From the NCBI RefSeq assembly GCF_902500215.1, contig NZ_CABVOU010000022.1, positions 1-62,918 of the forward strand: 62,918 bases of DNA. The letters run 5' to 3'. Position numbers and translations under genes: made by a program. The notes below the pieces were generated by a model. It was not told where the DNA came from and ran no database searches. It saw only the letters and a program-made list of their open reading frames with translations. This document shows, piece after piece, positions 30,068 through 39,145 of this stretch (positions within the stretch are counted from its first letter, which is position 1; each line of letters starts with the position of its first letter). This DNA is from Halomonas lysinitropha. GTDB lineage: Bacteria; Pseudomonadota; Gammaproteobacteria; Pseudomonadales; Halomonadaceae.

Positions 30068-31564
30068 CTAACGCAGTCGACCCCGAACCACCCAGGAGTA
30101 GACCAGCCCGGCAACAATCAAGGTAACGGCAAACAGGTAGATGCCCACCGAGATGCCACTACTCCAGAGAATGCTCCACTCGCCGCCCGATATCGACATG
30201 GCCCGGCGCAGATTGAACTCCATCTGCCCGCCCAGTAGCAGGCCCAGCACCACCGGCACCGTGGGAATCTCCAGCTTGCGCAGCACATAGCCCAGCACCC
30301 CGAAACCCAGCATCATGTAGAGGTCAAAGGCGCTGTTGTTGAGCGAGTAGACGCCGACGAAGGCCACCATTACCACCATGGGCATCAGGAACCAGCCCGG
30401 CGCCTGCAGCACCTTGGCGAACAGGCTCACCAGCGGCACGTTGAGCACCAGCAGCACGAAGTTGCCGATCACCAGCGCCGCCACCAGCCCCCACACCATT
30501 TCCGGCTGCTGCTCGAAGAGTAGCGGCCCCGGGGTGATGTTCATCGACAGCAGCAGTGCCAGCAGAATCGCCGTGGTTCCGCTGCCGGGAATGCCCAGCG
30601 ACAGCATGGGAATCAGAGCCCCGCCGGCGGCGGCATTGTTACCCGCCTCGGGGGCGGCCACGCCGCGCGGGTCACCCTGGCCGAAGCGGCCGTCGCGGCC
30701 CACCCAGCGCTTCTCGAGCATATAGGCGAGGAAGCTGCCCAGTGCCGCCCCGGCTCCCGGCAGCACCCCGGCGACGAAACCGATCAGCGAGCCACGGGCG
30801 ATGGTCGGTGCGCAGCGTCCCGCAGAGCGCACGCCGGGAATCGCCGAGCCGAGCTTCAGGGTCGGGCGGCTGGTGCCGCGGATGTCTTCCAGGTAGATCA
30901 GGCACTCGGAGATGGCGAACAGTCCCACCAGGGCGACGATGAAGTCGATGCCGTCATAGAGCTCGTAGAGCCCGAAGGTGTAGCGTGGCACCCCGCTGAC
31001 CGCATCGATGCCGACGCTGCCCAGCAGCAGCCCCAGGAAGGCGGCGAGAAAACTCTTGATCAGGCTGCCGCCGGTCACCCCACCGATGGTGGCGAAGGCC
31101 AGCACGAAGAGCGCGAAGTACTCCGCCGGGCCGAACCGGATGGCGAACTGGACCAGCAGCGGCGCGAACAGGGCCAGCCCCAGGGTAGCGACCCCGGCAC
31201 CCACGAAGGAAGCCACGGCAGAGACGCCCAGCGCCTCGCCCCCGCGCCCCTGCAGGGCCATCGGATAGCCATCCAGGGTGGTCATCATGGCCGGCTCATC
31301 GCCGGGAATGTTGAGCACGATGGAGCTGATACGCCCACCGTACATGCAGCCGTAGTAGACGCTGACCAGCAGGATCAGCGCCCCGGTGGCCGGCAGGCCG
31401 AAGTTGAAGGAGAGAGGGATCATCAGCGCCACGCCGTTGACCGGCCCCAGCCCCGGCAGGGCCCCGATCAGGGTGCCGATGACGCAGCCGATGAGCGCCA
31501 GGAAGAGGTTCTGAGGCTCCAGCGCCACGGCGAAGCCCTGGGCGAGAAAGGCGAGGATTTCCAT
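30068..31564 (-). CDS. tctA: tripartite tricarboxylate transporter large permease TctA
   Basis: TTT-family integral membrane subunit of 498 residues with about 11 to 12 helices. The family hallmark GALPGLGPVNGVALMIPLSF is at about 34-53, and the second repeat is GVLPGAGAALGSFLAYMLEKR near residue 255, each carrying the glycine-rich PGxGx loop. It is the last gene of the tctC-tctB-tctA set on the minus strand. Substrate is probably a carboxylate processed by the neighbouring CoA-transferase and lyase. Confidence 0.94.
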   Translation of the reverse strand: MEILAFLAQGFAVALEPQNLFLALIGCVIGTLIGALPGLGPVNGVALMIPLSFNFGLPATGALILLVSVYYGCMYGGRISSIVLNIPGDEPAMMTTLDGYPMALQGRGGEALGVSAVASFVGAGVATLGLALFAPLLVQFAIRFGPAEYFALFVLAFATIGGVTGGSLIKSFLAAFLGLLLGSVGIDAVSGVPRYTFGLYELYDGIDFIVALVGLFAISECLIYLEDIRGTSRPTLKLGSAIPGVRSAGRCAPTIARGSLIGFVAGVLPGAGAALGSFLAYMLEKRWVGRDGRFGQGDPRGVAAPEAGNNAAAGGALIPMLSLGIPGSGTTAILLALLLSMNITPGPLLFEQQPEMVWGLVAALVIGNFVLLVLNVPLVSLFAKVLQAPGWFLMPMVVMVAFVGVYSLNNSAFDLYMMLGFGVLGYVLRKLEIPTVPVVLGLLLGGQMEFNLRRAMSISGGEWSILWSSGISVGIYLFAVTLIVAGLVYSWVVRGRLR

Positions 31565-31573
31565 GTCGCGGGG

Positions 31574-32050
31574 TTACCAATCCAGGCCGGGAATGTTCGG
31601 CAGCGGCATGCCGAGGACGAATTCGAACAGGACATAGAGGGCCAGAGTGAGCACGACGCCACTGATCAGCGCAGACTTCCAGGCCGCCCCGAACAGCCGG
31701 ATGAGCAGTATCACCGCGGCCAGGGAAGCGGGCAGGAACCCGAGCGGCTTGACCAGCCCCGCATAGCAGGCCAGCACCAGCAGGGTCTGCGCCTGGCGCA
31801 CCAGCGCGGCGCGTCCCGGCCAGCGCTGGTTGAAGCCCGGCTTCAGGATCAGCAGCAGCGACAGCGCCGCCAAGGGCAAGCTGATCAGGCGCGGATACTC
31901 GCCTGGCCCGATGGGCTGCATGAAGCCCGACTCCAGGTCGTGTGAGAGCCACCAGGCGCCCACCGCCAGCGCCAGCAACAGGGCGCCAGCGATGCGATCA
32001 CCGATAACGCCGGGCACTCGCCCGGCGTTATCCTGGCTGGCGTCGCTCAC
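31574..32050 (-). CDS. tctB: tripartite tricarboxylate transporter small permease TctB
   Basis: Four-helix small membrane subunit of 158 residues (hydrophobic segments about 20-36, 53-67, 88-108, 113-143). IGPGEYPRLISLPLAALSLLL is the typical TctB segment. It starts with a GTG that overlaps the stop of tctC by four bases, and ends nine bases before tctA, so the three are translated together. Confidence 0.88.
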   Translation of the reverse strand: MSDASQDNAGRVPGVIGDRIAGALLLALAVGAWWLSHDLESGFMQPIGPGEYPRLISLPLAALSLLLILKPGFNQRWPGRAALVRQAQTLLVLACYAGLVKPLGFLPASLAAVILLIRLFGAAWKSALISGVVLTLALYVLFEFVLGMPLPNIPGLDW

Positions 32051-33042
32051 TGAATGACTCCGATCTCCCGCGAGATGGTCTCGACCTCATCGATGGACTG
32101 GCGAACGAAGGCGTCGAACTCTTCGCCGCCGCGCCACAGCGGCACCAGACCGTTCTGCTGGGCGACCTCCTTCCACTCGTCGCTGTCATAGAGTGTCTGG
32201 AGGTCTTCCACCATGGCGGCATAGTCCGCGTCGGAGACCTCGCCGCCGGTGTAGAAGCCACGCCAGTTGTAGCCCGCCACGTCATAGCCCTGGGAGGCGG
32301 CAGTAGGCAGCTCGGCGAAGGGCTCGGGGAGCGGATCCTCGGAGAGCACCGCCAGCACGCGCACGTCGCCGGACTCGATAAAACCGGCGATCTCGCCCAG
32401 ATCCGTCGAGACCACGTCCACGTGCCCCCCCATCATCTGGGTCACGGCCGGGCCGCCGCCGTCAAACTGCACCCAGCGCAGGCTGCCGATCTGGTCATCC
32501 GGCATGCCCGCCTCCTTGGCCAGCATCAGCGCGCGAATGTGATCCCAGCCACCGGCACCGCTGGAGCCGGCAACGGCCAGGGCACCGGGATCCTCGACCA
32601 CGGTCTCGAGCAGCTGCTCGAGACTCTCGTACTCGCTGTCGTCATCCACCAGGATGACGCCCACATCGGTACCCAACATGCCCAGCCAGCGCATGGTATC
32701 GGCGCCGCCGGGGTACCTGCCCTGGGCGATCTGGGTCACCCCCACGGTGCTGGTGGCGACGATCAGGTCGCTGTCGTCGGCGCGATTGCTCTCGACGTTG
32801 GCAAACGCCACGGCGCCCACCCCACCCGGCATGTTGGTGACCTGCACCGGGCTATCCACCAGCTCGAGGTCGAGCAGCAGCTTGCCCACCGAGCGGCAGG
32901 TGAAGTCCCAGCCGCCGCCGGGGTCCGCCGGTGCGATGCACTCACTGATGGGCAGCGCCTGGCTGGGCGTGCTGACGGCCAGGCCGGCGCCCAGCAGGGC
33001 CGTGGCAGCGACTCCGGAGAGGTTCTTGATGACCGACTTCAT
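32047..33042 (-). CDS. tctC: tripartite tricarboxylate transporter solute-binding protein TctC (Bug family)
   Basis: Periplasmic binding protein of 331 residues. A signal peptide is clear at about 1-29 (cleavage near SQA). The mature protein begins LPISECIAPADPGGGWDFTCRSVGKLL, where the PGGGWD loop is the carboxylate-binding Bug motif, followed by VTNMPGGVGAVAFANV. AGGAGG precedes the ATG. First gene of the transporter set; downstream of the CoA-transferase gene by 90 bases. Confidence 0.93.
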   Translation of the reverse strand: MKSVIKNLSGVAATALLGAGLAVSTPSQALPISECIAPADPGGGWDFTCRSVGKLLLDLELVDSPVQVTNMPGGVGAVAFANVESNRADDSDLIVATSTVGVTQIAQGRYPGGADTMRWLGMLGTDVGVILVDDDSEYESLEQLLETVVEDPGALAVAGSSGAGGWDHIRALMLAKEAGMPDDQIGSLRWVQFDGGGPAVTQMMGGHVDVVSTDLGEIAGFIESGDVRVLAVLSEDPLPEPFAELPTAASQGYDVAGYNWRGFYTGGEVSDADYAAMVEDLQTLYDSDEWKEVAQQNGLVPLWRGGEEFDAFVRQSIDEVETISREIGVIQ

Positions 33043-33132
33043 TGGCGTATTCCTCCTGATTGTTGTTGTGGCGAGCGGAGCGGGCCTCGCCCTGGCGACT
33101 CCCCGCCGTGTGGCGGCCTCATTCAGGGTAGC

Positions 33133-34335
33133 TCATATAACGCCACGAGCCTGCAGCGCCTCCAGCTCATCCCCTGTCATGCCCAGTTCCCCGAGCAGCT
33201 CGTGGGTGTGCTCGCCGAGCCGCGGTACCCGATGGTAGAGAGTCGCCGGGGCCTCGCGCATCTTGACGGGAAAGCCGGTCACGGGAACCGTGCCGGAGGC
33301 CTGCTCCAGCGCCAGGCGCATCTCCTGAGCCTGCACCTGGGGGTCGGCGAAGGTCTCGCGCAAGTCGTGCACTCTCCCGCACGGCACTCCGGCCCGGTTA
33401 AGATGCTCGATCCATTCGTCTACCCCGCGTGTTTCGGTGACGTCGTTGAGGATCTCGCGCAGCGCGTCGCGGTTGGCCATGCGCCTTGCATTGTCGGCGA
33501 AGCGCTCGTCGTCGAGCAGGTGCAGCTTGTCGAGGGCACCAAGGAAGCGCTCCACCATGGTGTCGTTGCTGGGGGCGATGGCCACTTCACCGTCGCTGGC
33601 CTTGAACAGGCCATAGGGATAGAGCATGGGATGGTCGTTGCCGGTGCGCGCCGGCACATGATCGGTGGCGAAGAACTCGGCGGCCAGGTAGCCCATCATG
33701 GCGATCAGGCCGTTGGTCAGTGCCGTCTCGACGATCTCCCCCTGACCGGTGGTGGCGCGTCGCACCAAGGCGGCGCAGATACCGAAGGCCAGGTTCTGAC
33801 TGGCCACCATGTCGCTGATCGGCGGTGCCGCCCGCATGGGGTCGCCGTCGGCCGGGCCATTCACGCCCATGAAGCCGCTCATGGCCTGGGCGATGAAGTC
33901 ATAGGCGGGACGGTCGCGATAGGGGCCGGAGGAGCCGAAGCCGTTGATGCGACCCACCACCAGCCGCGGGAAACGCTCGCGCAGGGTATCGTCATCCAGC
34001 CCAATCTTGCCCAGCACCCCCGGTCGGAAATTCTCCACCAGGACGTCGGCCCCTTCCAGCAGCCGATGCAGGATCCGCTTGCCGTCGTTGCTGCGCAGGT
34101 CGAGGGTGAGCGAACGCTTGTTGCGATTGAACTGGGCGAAGTACCAGCTCTCGCCGTTGACCATATTGCCCTGGCTGCGCACCACGTCGCCCTTGCCCGG
34201 CGGCTCGATCTTGACCACGTCGGCGCCATGGTCGCCGAGGATCTGGGTGCAGAAGGGGCCGGAGATGACACGGGTCAGGTCAATGACGCGAATGCCGGCC
34301 AGTGAACCCGGTGCCTGGGAAGCGATGGGTGTCAT
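33133..34335 (-). CDS. CaiB/BaiF family CoA-transferase
   Basis: Family III acyl-CoA transferase of 400 residues. The N-terminus GIRVIDLTRVISGPFCTQILGDHGADVVKIEPP is typical, and the catalytic Asp is expected in YDFIAQAMSG (about 145). C-terminal GVPCGRVHDLRETFADPQV is also a family trait. The ATG at 34335 lies inside the end of the upstream lyase gene (four-base overlap). With the lyase and TctABC it forms a five-gene operon, so it probably moves CoA onto the imported acid. Succinyl-CoA- or acetyl-CoA-dependent transfer to itaconate, citramalate or a hydroxy-methylglutarate-like acid are candidates. Confidence 0.88.
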   Translation of the reverse strand: MTPIASQAPGSLAGIRVIDLTRVISGPFCTQILGDHGADVVKIEPPGKGDVVRSQGNMVNGESWYFAQFNRNKRSLTLDLRSNDGKRILHRLLEGADVLVENFRPGVLGKIGLDDDTLRERFPRLVVGRINGFGSSGPYRDRPAYDFIAQAMSGFMGVNGPADGDPMRAAPPISDMVASQNLAFGICAALVRRATTGQGEIVETALTNGLIAMMGYLAAEFFATDHVPARTGNDHPMLYPYGLFKASDGEVAIAPSNDTMVERFLGALDKLHLLDDERFADNARRMANRDALREILNDVTETRGVDEWIEHLNRAGVPCGRVHDLRETFADPQVQAQEMRLALEQASGTVPVTGFPVKMREAPATLYHRVPRLGEHTHELLGELGMTGDELEALQARGVI

Positions 34336-35294
34336 GTTCCTCGACCCTCCGCCGTGGGCACCGAATCGCCATCGCTCAGCGCCAGGCGCGGCCCGGCCCT
34401 TGAGACCTGGGCCGGCAGGGAACGTCCCATCAGCTCGCTGGCCAGCCGCGAAGCGTCGATAAGGCGTTCCAGCTCGAGGCCGGTGTCGATGCCCATCTCC
34501 CCGAGCAGGTAGGCCAGGTCCTCGCTGGCGATGTTGCCCGAGGCACCGGGGGCGAACGGACAGCCTCCCAGTCCGCCGATGGAGCTCTCGTAGCGATCCA
34601 CGCCCAGCGCCAGCCCCTGCATGACGTTGGCCAGGCCGATGCCGCGAGTGTTGTGGAAATGCAGAGTCAGTGCCAGTTCGGGCGCCGCCTGGTGCAGATG
34701 GCGGACCCGCTCGGTCACCAGCGGCGGCGTGGCCATGCCGGTGGTATCGCCCAGGGAGAGATGGGTAGCACCCAGACCGGCGAAGCGCCGGGCGATGTCC
34801 TCCACCGCCTGGACCGGCACATTGCCCTCGAAGGGACAACCGAAGGCGGTAGCAATAGCACCGCGCAGCGCCACGCCGCTGCCCTCGAGCCGACGGGCGA
34901 CCTGCTCGAAGCCGGCCAGGGATGCCTCGACGCTGCGGTTGACGTTCTTGGCGTTGTGGCTCTCCGAGGCGGAGACGAACAGCACCACCGAATCCACCCC
35001 CGCCTCGAGGGCCCGCTCGGCCCCACGCAGATTGGGCACCAGGGCCGAGAGATGCAATCCGGGCGTATCACGCAGCGCCGCCACCAGCTCCGCGGCATCG
35101 GACAGCGCCGGCACCGCCCTGGGGCTGACGAAGGAGGTGACCTCGAACTCGCGCACCCCTGCCGCGATCAGCGCGCGGGCCAGGGCCAGTTTCTGCTCGG
35201 TGGCGAGTACGACGGGTTCGTTCTGCAGGCCGTCTCGCAAGCCCACCTCAGTGATGTGGACGCGACGCGGCGGGGCTTCGGGGGCAACGAGCAT
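34332..35294 (-). CDS. hydroxymethylglutaryl-CoA lyase family protein
   Basis: DRE-TIM metallolyase of 320 residues. It has ITEVGLRDGLQNEP (metal/substrate strand), ALVPNLRGAERAL, SASESHNAKNVNRS, HFHNTRGIGLANV (two metal His) and the signature GGLGGCPFAPGASGNIASED with the active-site Cys. These are HMG-CoA lyase traits, but citramalyl-CoA lyases share the fold. First gene of the operon; the CoA-transferase start overlaps its stop. Likely cleaves the CoA ester made by that enzyme to acetyl-CoA plus a keto acid. Confidence 0.88.
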   Translation of the reverse strand: MLVAPEAPPRRVHITEVGLRDGLQNEPVVLATEQKLALARALIAAGVREFEVTSFVSPRAVPALSDAAELVAALRDTPGLHLSALVPNLRGAERALEAGVDSVVLFVSASESHNAKNVNRSVEASLAGFEQVARRLEGSGVALRGAIATAFGCPFEGNVPVQAVEDIARRFAGLGATHLSLGDTTGMATPPLVTERVRHLHQAAPELALTLHFHNTRGIGLANVMQGLALGVDRYESSIGGLGGCPFAPGASGNIASEDLAYLLGEMGIDTGLELERLIDASRLASELMGRSLPAQVSRAGPRLALSDGDSVPTAEGRGT

Positions 35295-35381
35295 CGGGGC
35301 TGTCCTATTGCATGATAGGTTGCTGATACGGCGACGCTACGGCAGCCCCTCCCACGCAACAATGCGCCTTTCGTTGTAGCC

Positions 35382-35454
35382 CTGCTCCCCCTCCAACAGC
35401 GCCGGCAGCAGCGTCTTCAGCTTACCGGCCCGTCAAGAGAGAGTGTTGCGCCCC
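35382..35454 (-). pseudogene. decayed duplicate of the ntrC 3' end
   Basis: This stretch repeats the last part of ntrC (35461-35526): a 23-base block is identical (35401-35423 with 35481-35503), with similar sequence on both sides. Read on the minus strand it gives [27 protein letters not shown], matching the ntrC end [19 protein letters not shown]. It carries an 8-base insertion and a stop, so it is a relic of a tandem or gene-conversion event. Confidence 0.75.
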
Positions 35455-35461
35455 TGCATCC

Positions 35462-36874
35462 TCACTCCCCCTCAGCCAGTGCCGGCAGCAGCGTCTTCAG
35501 CTTGCGCGTGAGCGTGTTGCGTCCCCAGCCCAGCAGCTCGGCGGCCTCACCCTTGCGCCCACCGGTGTGCTTGAGTGCCGTCTCGATCAGGATGCGTTCG
35601 AAGTCCGGTACCGCCTCCTCAAGCAAGTGGGTATGGCCGGCTGCCAGCGCCCGGTCGGCCCAATCACGGAAGGCGGTGCGCCAGTCGCCGGTGTTGCCCA
35701 CGTTGGCCCCGGGCTCGCGCAGCTCCTGCGGCAGATCCTCGACGAGCACCTCACGCCCGGAGGCCATCACCGTCAACCAGCGACAGGTATTCTCCAGCTG
35801 GCGAACATTGCCCGGCCAGGGCAGCCGGGTGAAGTGCGCCTCGGCCTCGGGGGTCAGCACCTTGACGTCGGTGGCGAGCTCCTTGGCCGCTTCCGCCAGA
35901 AAATGGCGCGCCAGCCGCGGAATGTCTTCGCGGCGCTCGGCCAGATTCGGCAGATGAACGCGGATCACGTTGAGACGATGGAAGAGGTCCTCACGGAAGC
36001 GTCCGTCTCCTACCAGGGCCTCCAGGTTCTGGTGGGTGGCGGCAATGATCCTCACATCCACCTTCACGGAGGTGTGGCCACCCACCCGATAGAACTCGCC
36101 GTCGGCCAACACCCGCAGCAGGCGAGTCTGGGTCTCGGCCGGCATGTCGCCGATCTCGTCGAGGAACAGCGTGCCACCATTGGCCTGCTCGAAACGCCCC
36201 TGGCGCTGGGCGGTTGCACCGGTGAAGGCGCCCTTCTCGTGGCCGAACAGCTCCGACTCGATCAGGTCCTTGGGGATCGCCGCCATGTTCAAGGCAATGA
36301 ACGGCTTGCCGGCCCGCGGGCTGTGCTGGTGCAGCGCCTGAGCGACGCGCTCCTTACCGGTCCCGGATTCGCCGTTGATCAGCACGGTGATATGCGAGTG
36401 CGACAGCCGGCCGATGGCGCGGAATACCTCCTGCATGGCCGGCGCCTCACCGATGATCTCGGCATCCAGCCCCTCGGGCACGCTCACCGGGCGCTGCCGC
36501 TCTCGAACGTGGGCCACGGCACGGCGAACCAGGGCCAGGGCCTCGTCGACATCGAAGGGTTTAGGCAGGTAGTCGAAGGCGCCACCCTGATAGGAGGCGA
36601 CGGCACTGTCGAGGTCGGAATGCGCCGTCATCACGATCACCGGCAGCTCTGGATGAACCTCGCGCACCTTGGCCATCAGGTCCAGGCCGTCGATCCCCGG
36701 CATGCGGATATCGGTGACCAGCACGTCCGGCGGCGAGTCGAGCAGTCGCTCCAGGGCACGGTCGGCCCGATCAAGGGTCTCGACTTCCAGGTCAGGCTGG
36801 GCCAGGGCACGCTCCAGTACCCAGCGAATGGCGCGATCGTCGTCGACGACCACTACGCGTGCGACATCAGTCAT
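35462..36874 (-). CDS. glnG: nitrogen regulation response regulator NtrC
   Basis: Sigma54-dependent activator of 470 residues. Receiver domain at 1-125 with the phospho-acceptor Asp at 55 (VTDIRMPG) and [11 protein letters not shown]+ domain about 145-385 with Walker [15 protein letters not shown] loop and [11 protein letters not shown]-terminal Fis-type [24 protein letters not shown]. Controls glnA and other nitrogen genes under nitrogen limitation. Its start overlaps the end of ntrB by eight bases, so the pair is coupled. Confidence 0.97.
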   Translation of the reverse strand: MTDVARVVVVDDDRAIRWVLERALAQPDLEVETLDRADRALERLLDSPPDVLVTDIRMPGIDGLDLMAKVREVHPELPVIVMTAHSDLDSAVASYQGGAFDYLPKPFDVDEALALVRRAVAHVRERQRPVSVPEGLDAEIIGEAPAMQEVFRAIGRLSHSHITVLINGESGTGKERVAQALHQHSPRAGKPFIALNMAAIPKDLIESELFGHEKGAFTGATAQRQGRFEQANGGTLFLDEIGDMPAETQTRLLRVLADGEFYRVGGHTSVKVDVRIIAATHQNLEALVGDGRFREDLFHRLNVIRVHLPNLAERREDIPRLARHFLAEAAKELATDVKVLTPEAEAHFTRLPWPGNVRQLENTCRWLTVMASGREVLVEDLPQELREPGANVGNTGDWRTAFRDWADRALAAGHTHLLEEAVPDFERILIETALKHTGGRKGEAAELLGWGRNTLTRKLKTLLPALAEGE

Positions 36875-37913
36875 GGCGCTTCTCCAGCGGAATCAGCAGT
36901 CGGAATCGGGTATGGCCGGGCTGGGACTCGCACTCGATCAGCCCATGATGCTGGTGCAGGATCGACTGTGCGATGGAAAGCCCCAGGCCACTGCCCTCGG
37001 CACGCCCGGAGACCATGGGGTAGAAGAGGGTCTCGCGCAGCGACGTGGGAATGCCCGGGCCGTTGTCGATGATCGCCACCTCGCAGACCAATCGATGGCA
37101 CTCGGCCCCCAGGGTGAACTGGCGGCGGGCCCGGGTGCACAGCGTGAGCCTTGGCGAGGGAGTGCCGGCCTCCGTCATGGCCTCCACCGCATTGCGTGCC
37201 ACGTTGAGCACGGCCTGGATAAGCTGCGACTCGTCACCGGACAGATCCGGCAGGCTGGGATCATAGTCGCGCTCGATCCACACGCTCGGATGCTCGACGA
37301 TCAGCAGTGCACGGACCCGCTCCAGCACCTTGTGGATATTGAGCGGTTCGTGGCGTATCACCCGATTGGGCCCCAGCATGGAGTCGACCAGGTCTCGCAA
37401 GCGATCGACCTCCTCGATGATGATGCGGGTGAACTCCTGCAGGCCGGGGTCATCGAGGTCGCGCTCCAGCAGCTGAGCCGCGCCTCGGATACCGCCCAGG
37501 GGGTTCTTGACCTCGTGGGCCAGGCCCCGGGCCAGCACCTTGATGGTCTCCTGTCGCGTCTGAAGCGCCTCCTCTCGTGAGATGCGCAGCAGCCGGTCGC
37601 GAGGCTCCACCTCCAGAAGCAGCTCATTGGCAGACAGCGGCGACACCGTGTAATCCACCGTCAGCGTCTCGCCGGTGCCCAGGGTCAGCCGCGCTTCTCG
37701 TTGGGTGAAAGGGTGGAACTCTTCACATGCCTTGGTCAGCAACTCGCCGAGCTCCTTCCCGCCATCTACCAGGGATGGCAGGGGCAGCCCCTTGAGGCGA
37801 CTCAGACTTATCGCCAGCAGCGCTTCGGCAGCCGGGTTCATCCAGCGCAACCGCAGCTCGCCATCGAGCAGCAGCACTGCCGTGGTGAGATGTTCCATCA
37901 CGCGTTGATACAT
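36867..37913 (-). CDS. glnL: nitrogen regulation sensor kinase NtrB
   Basis: Cytoplasmic two-component kinase of 348 residues that phosphorylates or dephosphorylates NtrC under PII control. It has a PAS domain (about 5-105), the H-box LAHEVKNPLGGIRGAAQLLE with His133 and an HATPase domain with N (NVARNAVEAM), G1 (IIDNGPGIP) and G2 (GSGLGLSIAQ) boxes. Order glnA-DUF4124-ntrB-ntrC is common in gammaproteobacteria. Confidence 0.96.
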   Translation of the reverse strand: MYQRVMEHLTTAVLLLDGELRLRWMNPAAEALLAISLSRLKGLPLPSLVDGGKELGELLTKACEEFHPFTQREARLTLGTGETLTVDYTVSPLSANELLLEVEPRDRLLRISREEALQTRQETIKVLARGLAHEVKNPLGGIRGAAQLLERDLDDPGLQEFTRIIIEEVDRLRDLVDSMLGPNRVIRHEPLNIHKVLERVRALLIVEHPSVWIERDYDPSLPDLSGDESQLIQAVLNVARNAVEAMTEAGTPSPRLTLCTRARRQFTLGAECHRLVCEVAIIDNGPGIPTSLRETLFYPMVSGRAEGSGLGLSIAQSILHQHHGLIECESQPGHTRFRLLIPLEKRHD

Positions 37914-38381
37914 GGGGAGGTCCTACCCGGTTCGGTTTTCGCCTCCGTCGGGAGGCGCTCTCGAGACTTGTCTTTCAAGACATGTGCAAGAAGCGCGCCA
38001 CTCTATGGCGCGCGTCATGGCGCCTTATCGGGCAGGGGCGCACCCGCATTGCGCACCATTTTAGTGCAGGATGTCACGAACTGCTGATTGTCGTGCAGCG
38101 GGGACGCCAGAAGAGCCGGGAGATCAGCGCGACTCCGCAGAAGGGACGTCGCGGGAACGATGACGATGGTGCCGGTATGGCGGCGCCTCTCGTTCGGCAC
38201 CGGGATGTTGCGGGGTCTCACCGTCGCGCAATCGCTCCAGGTGTTCGAAGGCACTGCCCTCACCCACCCGGTCGGCATGATCGAAAGCATCGAAGCTGCC
38301 CTGTTCGCGAGGCGGAGGCTCGCGACAGGGCCTATGGCTGCCGTCCGGACACAACGGCCGGTGTGGCCGGCGATGGGGCAG
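37914..38381. other. 468-base gap between DUF4124 gene and ntrB
   Basis: No confident gene. A minus-strand frame at 38124-38354 (76 codons, TTG start, no ribosome site) has reasonable codon bias and a hydrophilic, His/Arg-rich product; it may be a relic or chance. A strong hairpin sits at 37993-38013. The rest probably holds the ntrBC promoter or leader. Confidence 0.5.
37993..38013 (-). terminator. hairpin upstream of ntrB
   Basis: GCGCGCCA and TGGCGCGC pair over eight bases with a five-base loop; on the minus strand TTCTTG follows. It lies 80 bases before ntrB and could terminate or attenuate transcription entering from glnA and the DUF4124 gene. Confidence 0.5.
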
Positions 38382-38966
38382 CTAATTGTTGGGGTTCTGG
38401 GGCAGGTTGACGCTGGCCCGCTGCACGTAAAGCGTCACTGACGACGTGCGATGTCGCACCGCCCCACTGGCATCCAGCAGTTCGGCCTGCAGCACGTGTT
38501 CTCCGCGATTCAGGTTGTTGAGCATGAAGGTATCGGTGTGCATGGCCGTCTGGCTGATCTGGCCGTCCACCAGCAAGCGCACCCGATGGTCCTCACGCAG
38601 GTTCGGCTGTATGCCCAGGGCCACCTGAACATTGCCGGCGGCCCCGGTGGGCAGGGTCTCCTCCTGACCCGGCGAGAGGATGGTAAAACTGTCGTAGGGC
38701 ATGAAGGGCTGTCCCGAGCCGGCAGCGCTTCCGTCACTTCTTTCGCTGCCGCCATTATCGATCACAGCCGGTGTCTCCCCCTCCGTGACCTCCCCGCGGC
38801 TGGGTACCACGGTGAGAGGCTCGAGGTCGACCTCCTCGCCGCCGCGCTCCGGATTGTCGGTGAACACCACGTTGCCCTGTGCATCGGTGCTGCGGTAAAT
38901 GTTCTGAGCCTGGGCCAAGAGGCTTACCGAGAGCCCCAGCACCAGAATCACGAGTACCTTGTTCAT
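38382..38966 (-). CDS. DUF4124 domain-containing exported protein
   Basis: Protein of 194 residues. A signal peptide covers about 1-20 (MNKVLVILVLGLSVSLLAQA). The DUF4124 segment follows: NIYRSTDAQGNVVFTDNPER. The C-terminal half, about 95-190, has a beta-sandwich look (VQVALGIQPNLREDHRVRLLVDG, LNRGEHVLQAELLDASG). Function unknown; family members often lie between glnA and ntrB, as here. I start at the ATG at 38966 that gives the signal peptide. Confidence 0.85.
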   Translation of the reverse strand: MNKVLVILVLGLSVSLLAQAQNIYRSTDAQGNVVFTDNPERGGEEVDLEPLTVVPSRGEVTEGETPAVIDNGGSERSDGSAAGSGQPFMPYDSFTILSPGQEETLPTGAAGNVQVALGIQPNLREDHRVRLLVDGQISQTAMHTDTFMLNNLNRGEHVLQAELLDASGAVRHRTSSVTLYVQRASVNLPQNPNN

Positions 38967-39050
38967 GCCTACCCCCTGCGTCGTTGCCGCCACCTGACGG
39001 CAACGGCCATGAGATTGCATCTTCACGTTATTGGATATTGTACGAAAGCA

Positions 39051-39076
39051 AGGGGTTCCGCCATGGCGGAACCCCT
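39051..39076. terminator. terminator after glnA
   Basis: A perfect 26-base palindrome (13 bases each side, centred on CCATGG) lies 70 bases downstream of the glnA stop. On the minus strand it is flanked by AAA and followed by TTGCTTTCG. Probably ends most glnA transcripts. Confidence 0.75.
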
Positions 39077-39145
39077 TTACTCGCTCAACACGCGAGACGA
39101 CAAGCTACAGCAGACCGCAAGGACCGCGCTGTCAGCTATCCGTCA

